Shown here: one piece after another, positions 1 through 5,197 of the stretch
How the letters are laid out: every line of letters starts with the position of its first letter
How positions within the stretch are numbered: position 1 is the first letter of the stretch
NCBI GenBank assembly: GCA_016926135.1
Contig: JAFGPH010000322.1
Coordinates: 1 to 5,197, forward strand
Origin: Deltaproteobacteria bacterium
Lineage (GTDB): Bacteria > Desulfobacterota > DSM-4660 > Desulfatiglandales > HGW-15
Reading direction: 5' to 3'
Length of the DNA: 5,197 nucleotides
Notes under the pieces: generated by a model
What the model saw: the letters and a program-made list of their open reading frames with translations, nothing else
Database searches by the model: none
Told to the model about the DNA's origin: nothing
Program-made: the position numbers and the translations under genes

Positions 1-318
1 AGGATGGATGCCCTTGAGGTGAGAGCACCGATCCCTGACGGGGCCTTAACGAATATTGTCGCCCATCTAAAAAACGACGTTTCTGTGGAGACAGTGAATT
101 CTGCCTTAAGAAACGCAGCCGGGGGGAAGCTCAAGGGTATCATAAATTATAATGACGGTGAAATCGTATCTGCCGACATTATTGGAAATCCACACTCAGG
201 TATTGTTGATGCCCCATCCACAAGGGTGGTCATGAACCGGGTAGTCAAGGTGTTGGTCTGGTATGACAATGAATTTGGATATGCAAGACGGATGCCTGAC
301 CTTGCAGCTTATGTATAA
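1..318 (+). CDS. gap: Glyceraldehyde-3-phosphate dehydrogenase, C-terminal part (5' end outside window)
   Basis: The reading frame is open from the first base, so this is the last 105 codons of a longer gene; the ATG at position 4 is an internal Met. The family enzyme is cytoplasmic and converts glyceraldehyde 3-phosphate, phosphate and NAD(P)+ to 1,3-bisphosphoglycerate, reversibly. Visible family features are the strand around VRAPIPDG, whose Arg (residue 8 of the fragment) matches the conserved phosphate-binding Arg231; LKGIINY; the block DIIGNPHSGIVDAPST; and the C-terminal motif KVLVWYDNEFGYARR, which holds the conserved Asn that contacts the nicotinamide. The catalytic Cys and the NAD-binding domain lie upstream of the window. 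The end is normal (DLAAYV, then TAA). It heads a same-strand run of glycolytic genes; 119 AT-rich bases separate it from the glgX remnant, with no clear terminator. The family call is sure; cofactor preference and paralogue type cannot be read from this part. Confidence 0.94.
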   Translation, partial: RMDALEVRAPIPDGALTNIVAHLKNDVSVETVNSALRNAAGGKLKGIINYNDGEIVSADIIGNPHSGIVDAPSTRVVMNRVVKVLVWYDNEFGYARRMPDLAAYV

Positions 319-437
319 ATATATAAATTGAGAAACATACACAATTTGCCAACGCTGACCTTTGTAAATGCCAACGACAGATTCATATCAAACAAAAAGA
401 TTGAAATAGTGTATAAAAAAGGGGTAGGCTGGAATCG

Positions 438-1944
438 ATGAGCACACAGCAGGGATATATTCGTATCGGTGTGCCGCTTCCCCTGGGAGCCCATCTGGTA
501 GGTGATGGGGTCAATTTCTCTGTATTCAGCCGTCACGCCACGTGTATCAGGCTGGAGCTTTACGACCATCCCTGGGACAGCGCCGCCAGCCGTGGTTTCT
601 CCATGGACCCTGCACACCACCGCACCTGTGACGTATGGCACGTCTGGGTCCAAGGGATTCGCTGTGGTCAACTCTATGCTTACAGGGTCGAAGGCCCGTA
701 TCGTCCCCAAGAAGGTCAGCGCTTCAACTCAAACAAGCTCCTGCTGAACCCATTGACCACCGCTATCACAGGTCTGGAAAACTGGGATTTCGGTCTGACC
801 CGGGGCTATGATCCTTCTTCACCACAGCGGGACCTCTCCTATTCCGAACTGGATGATGCAGGGGCCATGCCCAAATGCGTCTTCACCCATGAGCGCTTTG
901 ACTGGGATGAGGATCAGCCTCTTAGTCATCCCTGGCCGAAAGCTGTGATCTATGAAACCCATGTGAGTGGCTTTACCATCCACCCCAGTTCAAGAGTAAA
1001 TCACCCCGGCACCTACCGCGGCCTGGTGGAAAAGATCGCTTATCTCAAGGAGTTGGGGGTTACGGCCGTGGAGCTGATGCCCGTGTTCGAGTTCAACGAG
1101 AAGGAGCTTGTTCGGGCCAATCCCCTCACCGGCGAACACTTGAAGAACTATTGGGGGTACAACACCGTCGGATTCTTCGCCCCCAAGGCCTCCTACGGGG
1201 GTGCGGGAGGGGAAGCCCAGAATGTAAGGGAGTTCAAGAAGATGGTCAAGGCCATGCATCGGGTTTATCACCTGTCACGATGGGTTTACCCTTAGCGATC
1301 TGGTCAGCTACCGACACAAGCATAACAAAATGAACGGCGAGGACAACCGCGACGGGATGGGCGAAAACTATAGCGATAACTATGGCGTCGAAGGGTAAAC
1401 AATCGATCCCGTGATCGAAGCGGTACGGGTGCGGCAGATCAAGAATTTTCTGCTGACGCTGTTTGTCTCCCGTGGGGTGCCTATGCTGTTCGGAGGTGAC
1501 GAATTCCGTCGCACCCAGCAGGGCAACAACAACGCTTACTGCCAGGACAACGAGATCAGTTGGTACGACTGGGCGTTTCTGGACCGTCATCGTGAGGTCT
1601 ACCAATTCGTGCGGGGGATGATCGCCTTTCGACGCGCCCATCCGGTCCTGAGCCGAGAGACGTTCTACACCGACCTCAACATCCGGTTTTTCAACCCCGC
1701 AGGAGAGACGCCCGACTGGCTCAATCCGCAGAAAAAGCTCCTTGGCTGCCTGATCCTGGGGGAGGACGAGTCGGACCTTTGCATGCTGTTCAACGCCGGG
1801 GCCCGAGCAGAAACGTTCACCCTGCCTGCTACCCCTCAAGGGAGCTGCTGGCAACTGGCAGTGGACAGATCGATCACCTGGATGGGCTGCCAGTGGCCTA
1901 CCCGGGTGCAGGCCTCACAGTCCGAGCCCCTGTGTTGCGCCTGA
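438..1944 (+). pseudogene. glgX: Glycogen debranching enzyme (GlgX, GH13 isoamylase type), broken by internal deletion, frameshift and stop
   Basis: GlgX hydrolyses alpha-1,6 branches in glycogen limit dextrins. The first part (438 to about 1262, some 275 codons) reads as a normal N-terminus: a CBM48-like region (PLGAHLVGDGVNFSVFSRHA), the start of the GH13 barrel (AVIYETHVSGFT, residues 169-180), NYWGYNTVGFFAP (237-249) and [11 protein letters not shown]. There the homology jumps. From 1261, one frame over, it resumes at [15 protein letters not shown] (GH13 region IV) and runs through GVPMLFGGDEFRRTQQGNNN and YCQDNEISW. Roughly 190-200 residues expected between are absent, estimated from family length, including region I (DVVxNH), the Asp nucleophile (region II) and the Glu acid/base (region III). 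The N-terminal frame ends at a TAG at 1293-1295. The C-terminal frame has a TAA at 1396-1398 within VEG-stop-TIDPV, where the family reads VEGxTxDP. The last ~25 codons do not align by eye. The start ATG has only a weak, distant ribosome site (GGGG, 421-424). An active product is very unlikely. Confidence 0.92.
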
Positions 1945-2046
1945 ACGTCGGCGCGACCAACCAGGTGCGCCGAATCCTGCTATCAAAATTTGATCGTATC
2001 ATTAGAAGAAATAAGAAATGAATAAGCTAAGATACGGAGTCGTCCT

Positions 2047-2796
2047 ATGCATAAACTCATTCTACTACGGCACGGTCAGAGCGAGTGGAACCTGCAGAAT
2101 CGTTTCACCGGTTGGGCGGATGTTGACTTAACTGAACAAGGCATCCAAGAATCCAGGAATGCGGGCAAGCTCTTGCAAGAGGGAGGCTACGAGTTCGACC
2201 TGGTTTATACCTCTCTCCTGAAGCGTGCTATTCGAACGACGTGGGATGTGCTTGATGCACTGGACCAGATGTGGGTGCCCGTTGTGCGGCATTGGCGTTT
2301 GAATGAGCGGCACTACGGGGCGCTGCAGGGTCTCAACAAGGCGGCAACGGCGCAGAAGTACGGCACAGAACAGGTGAAGATATGGCGCCGCTCCTACGCC
2401 ACCCCACCCCCCGCGCTTAAGGAAAGTGACGACAGGTATCCCGGCCGGGATCGACGCTATGCCAGCCTTTCAAGAGAGGAGATCCCGCTGGGGGAGAGTC
2501 TCAAAGACGCTGTAGTCCGCTTCATTCCTTACTGGCTGGACACGATTGCGCCGCAGATCAAAAGTGGTAAGCACGTGCTCATCGTTGCACACGGCAACAG
2601 CCTCCGCGCATTAGTCAAACATCTCGATAGTATTTCAGAGGAGGAGATTGTGGGACTGAATATACCCACTGGCATTCCCCTGAGGTATGACCTGGACGAC
2701 GATCTCAAGACCCTTCGCAAGACCTATCTGGGTGATCCCGAAGTAGCCAAGAAGGCCGTGGAGGCAGTCGCCAACCAAGCCGCGGTCAGGAGGTAG
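2047..2796 (+). CDS. gpmA: 2,3-bisphosphoglycerate-dependent phosphoglycerate mutase
   Basis: This cytoplasmic enzyme interconverts 3-phosphoglycerate and 2-phosphoglycerate, serving both glycolysis and gluconeogenesis. At 249 residues it matches the usual length of the cofactor-dependent family (E. coli GpmA, 250). Catalytic features are all present: [10 protein letters not shown] with the phosphohistidine His9, [33 protein letters not shown] with the acid Glu87, [12 protein letters not shown], and [15 protein letters not shown] with the second active-site His182. IPTGIPL near the C-terminus is also typical. The start is supported by GGAG at 2036-2039, seven bases before the ATG, and by alignment to the family N-terminus. 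It lies 102 bases after the glgX remnant and only 3 bases before the pfkB start, so it was probably co-transcribed with pfkB and pgi. No strong sigma-70 promoter is evident in the 102-base gap. The gene shows no damage, unlike its two neighbours. Confidence 0.97.
   Translation: MHKLILLRHGQSEWNLQNRFTGWADVDLTEQGIQESRNAGKLLQEGGYEFDLVYTSLLKRAIRTTWDVLDALDQMWVPVVRHWRLNERHYGALQGLNKAATAQKYGTEQVKIWRRSYATPPPALKESDDRYPGRDRRYASLSREEIPLGESLKDAVVRFIPYWLDTIAPQIKSGKHVLIVAHGNSLRALVKHLDSISEEEIVGLNIPTGIPLRYDLDDDLKTLRKTYLGDPEVAKKAVEAVANQAAVRR
2788..2793 (+). promoter_or_regulatory. Ribosome binding site of pfkB, inside the end of gpmA
   Basis: AGGAGG, a perfect Shine-Dalgarno core, makes up the last two sense codons of gpmA (Arg-Arg) and lies six bases before the ATG at 2800. 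It chooses that ATG over the in-frame ATG at 2824 and suggests that translation of pfkB was coupled to gpmA. The site is intact although the gene it serves is not. Confidence 0.8.
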
Positions 2797-2799
2797 CCG

Positions 2800-3003
2800 A
2801 TGGATAAGCAGGCTCCTCTGCCCATGGCCACATTGACGTTGAACCCTTGTCTGGATGTGAGCCACGAGTTCTCGAGCCTGATGCCAGACCAAAAAGTGCG
2901 TGCGAACCACACCCGCTTTGACCCTGGATCCTTTACTTATGCATTTTTGGAAGGTAAGGAACTGCCTGCATTCAAAGCGTCGAAAAAGTGTGATAGAAAA
3001 TGA
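2800..3003 (+). pseudogene. pfkB: Truncated PfkB-family phosphofructokinase remnant
   Basis: A 67-codon frame starts three bases after gpmA. Residues 9-43 match the N-terminus of PfkB-type sugar kinases (6-phosphofructokinase 2 and 1-phosphofructokinase): MATLTLNPCLDVSHEF, with the substrate-contacting Asp of the TLNPxxD motif, then KVRANHTRFDPG. The family continues with a Gly-rich GGGxNVA block, but here the match stops at Gly43 (about 2926-2928) and another 24 codons lead to a TGA. The ~300-residue intact enzyme would phosphorylate fructose 6-phosphate; the ATP site, the GAGD-type catalytic motif and most of the sugar site are missing, so no activity is expected. The tail includes LEGKELPAFKASKK, which could be the original C-terminus (compare GTxLC near PfkB C-termini). 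That would make this an internal deletion keeping the frame, but the similarity is weak. Its position between gpmA and pgi fits a glycolytic operon. A short functional peptide is possible but nothing supports it. Confidence 0.78.
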
Positions 3004-3038
3004 AAAAACCGATGGCTGCATAACCGCATCAAATTATG

Positions 3039-3044
3039 AAGGAG
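3039..3044 (+). promoter_or_regulatory. Ribosome binding site that sets the pgi start
   Basis: AAGGAG lies nine bases before the ATG at 3054. The longer frame beginning at ATG 3036 has no such site upstream and would place this one inside its own coding sequence. The protein from 3054 ([13 protein letters not shown]) also aligns with the family N-terminus, so 3054 is preferred. Confidence 0.8.
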
Positions 3045-3053
3045 AAGAGAACC

Positions 3054-4742
3054 ATGTCTGCACTCACTGACTCGCCTGCCTGGAAGGCACTGAGCGAGCA
3101 TTATCAGGAGATGTCCTCCTTGCATATGCGGGACCTTTTCACCCGAGATCCCAAACGCTTCGAGCGGTTTTCGTTACGTCTCGGGGACATCCTCTTCGAT
3201 TACTCCAAGAACCGTGTCACGGAAAAGACAGTTTCCCTGCTTATGGGACTGGCACGCCAAGAAGGCCTTGCTGAAAAAATTCAGGCCATGTTCGCCGGCG
3301 AGAAAATCAACACCACTGAGGGACGGGCAGTGCTCCACGTGGCCCTGCGCAACCGCTCAAACAGGCCTATCTTTGTTGATGGCGAGGACGTTATGCCCGG
3401 GGTCAACCGCGCTCTCGAAAAGATGCGGGTCTTCAGCAAAGCCGTGCGTTCAGGCGCATGGCGGGGGTACGCCGGCAAACCCATCACCGACGTGGTGAAC
3501 ATAGGCATTGGCGGTTCGGACCTGGGACCGAAAATGGTCACAATGGCACTTGCGCATTATACTAAACCCGGCCTTCGCTCCCATTTCGTTTCCAACGTGG
3601 ATGGCACCGACCTGGTCGAAACTTTGAAACCCTTAAGCCCCGAGACCACCCTATTTCTTATTGCGTCAAAGACCTTCACTACCCAGGAAACGATGACCAA
3701 CGCCCATTCAGCCAGGGCATGGTTTTTGTCTGCGGCCAGGGACGAAGCTGCCGTGGCCCAGCATTTCGTGGCCCTGTCCACCAATGGGGCTGGCGTGGCA
3801 AAATTCGGCATCGATACGGACAATATGTTCGAGTTCTGGGATTGGGTCGGAGGCCGCTACTCCCTGTGGTCGGCCATCGGACTCTCCATTGTCCTGGCCA
3901 TCGGCATGGATTATTTTGAAGAACTGTTGAGCGGCGCTCACAAGGTGGATGAGCACTTCCGGAATATGCCTTTTGAGGAGAACATTCCGGTCATTATGGG
4001 GTTGCTCGGGATCTGGTACAACAACTTCTTCGGCGCTCAGACGCACGCCATCCTGCCCTACGACCAGTACATGTCCCGGTTCCCGGCCTATTTCCAGCAA
4101 GGGGACATGGAAAGTAACGGCAAGAGCGTGACCAAGAACAACGAATGGGTGGACTACACCACGGGGCCGATCATCTGGGGCGAGCCCGGCACCAATGGGC
4201 AACATGCTTTCTATCAACTCATCCACCAGGGTGCCAAGCTCATTCCCTGCGACTTTCTGGCTCCGGCCCAGTCCCTCAACCCGTTGGGCGAGCACCACCC
4301 CATTCTCATCTCTCATTTCTTAGCTCAGACCGAGGCCCTCATGAAAGGAAAAACCGAAGCCGAGGCGCGAGCCGAACTCGCGGCTTCAGGACTTTCGGGC
4401 CCACAACTTGAAAAGCTTGGTCCCGTCAAAACTTTCAAGGGAAACAAACCTTCCAACTCCTTCCTGTTCAAAAAACTCACGCCAGAAACTCTGGGATCGC
4501 TCATCGCCCTGTACGAACACAAAATATTTACACAGGGCGTCATCTGGAGCATAAACTCCTTCGACCAGATGGGCGTGGAGTTAGGTAAGCACCTGGCCAG
4601 GGCCATTGAGCCTGAACTGAAAGGTGAGGACCCGATCACTTCCCACGATTCTTCCACCAACGGTCTGATCAGTTACTATAAGAGCATGCAATGCCCACGT
4701 AGCTGCATAAACAAACCAGAGGAAGATCAAATCCGATGTTGA
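3054..4742 (+). CDS. pgi: Glucose-6-phosphate isomerase
   Basis: Pgi interconverts glucose 6-phosphate and fructose 6-phosphate in the cytoplasm, linking glycogen and sugar phosphates to glycolysis and gluconeogenesis. The 562-residue protein aligns by eye with E. coli Pgi (549) almost throughout. It has the sugar-phosphate loop IGIGGSDLG (150-158), [17 protein letters not shown] (from 205), the family signature [14 protein letters not shown] (from 263), the catalytic Glu353 in MESNGKS, His384 in [11 protein letters not shown], and Lys512 in [10 protein letters not shown], the second signature. All three match E. coli Glu355, His386 and Lys514 with a constant offset of two. An in-frame ATG at 3036 is less likely as start because the ribosome site lies between the two. 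After [12 protein letters not shown], near where E. coli Pgi ends, about 15 extra residues with three Cys follow, possibly read-through past an ancestral stop. The gene begins 50 bases after the pfkB remnant and is probably the last of this run. Confidence 0.97.
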   Translation: MSALTDSPAWKALSEHYQEMSSLHMRDLFTRDPKRFERFSLRLGDILFDYSKNRVTEKTVSLLMGLARQEGLAEKIQAMFAGEKINTTEGRAVLHVALRNRSNRPIFVDGEDVMPGVNRALEKMRVFSKAVRSGAWRGYAGKPITDVVNIGIGGSDLGPKMVTMALAHYTKPGLRSHFVSNVDGTDLVETLKPLSPETTLFLIASKTFTTQETMTNAHSARAWFLSAARDEAAVAQHFVALSTNGAGVAKFGIDTDNMFEFWDWVGGRYSLWSAIGLSIVLAIGMDYFEELLSGAHKVDEHFRNMPFEENIPVIMGLLGIWYNNFFGAQTHAILPYDQYMSRFPAYFQQGDMESNGKSVTKNNEWVDYTTGPIIWGEPGTNGQHAFYQLIHQGAKLIPCDFLAPAQSLNPLGEHHPILISHFLAQTEALMKGKTEAEARAELAASGLSGPQLEKLGPVKTFKGNKPSNSFLFKKLTPETLGSLIALYEHKIFTQGVIWSINSFDQMGVELGKHLARAIEPELKGEDPITSHDSSTNGLISYYKSMQCPRSCINKPEEDQIRC

Positions 4743-5104
4743 TGATCGGTTGATATGTAGACGTGACCCTTATGCCGGCCGTGATCGAGGGGGGGTCTGA
4801 TTTTTGAGGTAGGTGTTCAGTCAGATAGGTGCACTGGCGGAAAGGCAAACCAGGAGGGCGGCCTATAGAGTATGATGTAAGCATGATAATGAATGATTGC
4901 TTTTCCTTCAGCCAACAGGATGAGAACAAGGTGCCCATGGAGGAAGGGTGTCTTCCCATCCGAATGCGCATAAAATTATTGTAAGGTTCGGACAAGGGCA
5001 AGTTGTACGTACTTTTTGAATTGACGATCTTGCTTAAAAACGAAGAGGAGCGGGCTCCTGACACCGCTCGGAACACTTGCAACTAAAACGGACCTGGACC
5101 AGGC
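4743..5104. other. Region without a recognisable gene between pgi and the potassium transporter gene
   Basis: I read both strands of these 362 bases and recognise no protein, tRNA or insertion-sequence end. Stops are frequent in all + frames. The longest + piece, 4829-4984 with a GTG start, gives about 51 residues (begins VHWRKGKPGGRPIEYD) with no ribosome site and no family I know. A longer minus-strand frame covers most of the region but overlaps the end of pgi and looks non-coding in composition. Local structure includes a bulged hairpin at 4937-4959 (ATGG-AG-GAAG paired with CTTCCCAT) and a 14-base palindrome at 5046-5059 (AGGAGCGGGCTCCT). Neither is followed by a T run on the + strand. 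The stretch may hold the transporter promoter, or debris of a lost gene or of the transporter's own 5' end. Confidence 0.5.
4765..4805 (+). terminator. Possible weak rho-independent terminator after pgi
   Basis: GACCC at 4765-4769 can pair with GGGTC at 4793-4797, and TTTTT follows at 4801-4805. The site is 22 bases after the pgi stop, where a terminator is expected. The stem is only five pairs, the loop is long at 23 bases, and TGA separates the stem from the T run, so the call is weak. Confidence 0.25.
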
Positions 5105-5197
5105 ATGACAATTCTTATTTCGATTGGGACCACCCTGCTCATGTTGCCCTCAGCAACGAGTCCGCACAGTCTTGGATTTGTGGACGCCCTCTTTACA
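5105..5197 (+). CDS. Trk/Ktr-type potassium uptake membrane subunit, N-terminal fragment (3' end outside window)
   Basis: The last 31 codons read MTILISIGTTLLMLPSATS and then PHSLGFVDALFT. This matches the first transmembrane helix and the start of the first pore loop in the TrkH/KtrB family (typically GTLLLMLPxAT, then SFxDALFTATSAVxVTGL). These inner-membrane proteins conduct K+ and work with a cytoplasmic TrkA/KtrA regulatory subunit, which is not visible here. The selectivity filter would lie just beyond the window. The frame is open only back to a TAA at 5084-5086, and 5105 is its only ATG. From there just seven residues precede GTTLLMLP, fewer than the 20 or more I expect, and no good ribosome site precedes it. 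Either the start is non-standard or the 5' end is damaged or frameshifted. The family call rests on a short but distinctive stretch; TrkH against KtrB cannot be decided. Confidence 0.72.
   Translation, partial: MTILISIGTTLLMLPSATSPHSLGFVDALFT

Noticed and set aside
401..429. Sigma-70 promoter before glgX (TTGAAA at 401-406)
   Set aside because: At 17-base spacing the -10 would be TAGGCT, which matches only half the consensus. TATAAA at 412-417 has no -35 at a suitable distance.
1396..1398. The TAA in glgX as a recoded sense codon
   Set aside because: TAA ends gap at 316-318, TAG ends gpmA and TGA ends pgi, so all three stops appear to be used normally. glgX is also broken by a separate frameshift.
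1246..1854. Long minus-strand open frame (202 codons) opposite glgX
   Set aside because: It is the antisense shadow of the glgX remnant. It has no recognisable domain or ribosome site, and its composition mirrors the + strand codons.
2926..2931. GGATCC at the pfkB junction as a sign of cloning
   Set aside because: A single six-base site is expected by chance and no vector sequence is visible. The first three bases are the normal Gly codon of the FDPG motif.
3708..4316. Long minus-strand open frame (202 codons) opposite pgi
   Set aside because: It lies wholly inside the highly conserved pgi coding sequence and has no recognisable motif.
4829..4984. Small + strand frame with GTG start (about 51 codons)
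   Set aside because: There is no ribosome site, no recognisable family, and it needs a GTG start immediately after a stop.
5046..5059. Palindrome AGGAGCGGGCTCCT as a terminator or operator
   Set aside because: The loop is too small for the full stem and no T run follows on the + strand. A T run exists only on the minus strand, where no gene needs it.
4669..5082. Minus-strand open frame of 137 codons covering the gap after pgi
   Set aside because: It matches no family I know, overlaps the conserved end of pgi, and has Ser/Leu/Pro-rich composition typical of non-coding translation. It could be a gene only if homologues are found.

Overview
The window holds a cluster of central carbon metabolism genes, all on the + strand. 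In order they are: the 3' end of a glyceraldehyde-3-phosphate dehydrogenase gene (gap), a broken glycogen debranching enzyme gene (glgX), an intact 2,3-bisphosphoglycerate-dependent phosphoglycerate mutase gene (gpmA), a broken PfkB-type phosphofructokinase gene, and an intact glucose-6-phosphate isomerase gene (pgi). About 360 bases with no recognisable gene follow. The window then ends inside the first codons of a Trk/Ktr-type potassium transporter membrane subunit.

The sequence is bacterial, of moderate GC content by eye, with clear Shine-Dalgarno sites. The GpmA and Pgi proteins resemble the E. coli enzymes closely along their whole length, which suggests a Gram-negative bacterium. Desulfobacterota or Proteobacteria is my guess from general recollection, and the window has no phylogenetic marker to settle it.

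If every gene were intact, the cluster would run from glycogen (GlgX) through glucose 6-phosphate and fructose 6-phosphate (Pgi, PfkB) to the lower glycolytic steps (GAPDH, GpmA). The two damaged genes are the ones that serve sugar breakdown only. glgX has lost its catalytic centre through an internal deletion that also shifts the frame, and it carries an in-frame TAA further on. pfkB keeps about its first 43 codons and then runs into unrelated or C-terminal sequence. The intact genes, gpmA and pgi, and gap as far as seen, encode reversible enzymes that also work in gluconeogenesis. The pattern fits a lineage that is losing glycogen and sugar breakdown while keeping sugar synthesis. Two assembly collapses in one contig could give the same picture and must be excluded first.

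I found no mobile element, CRISPR array, RNA gene or clearly novel system. The pattern of gene decay is the most interesting thing here.
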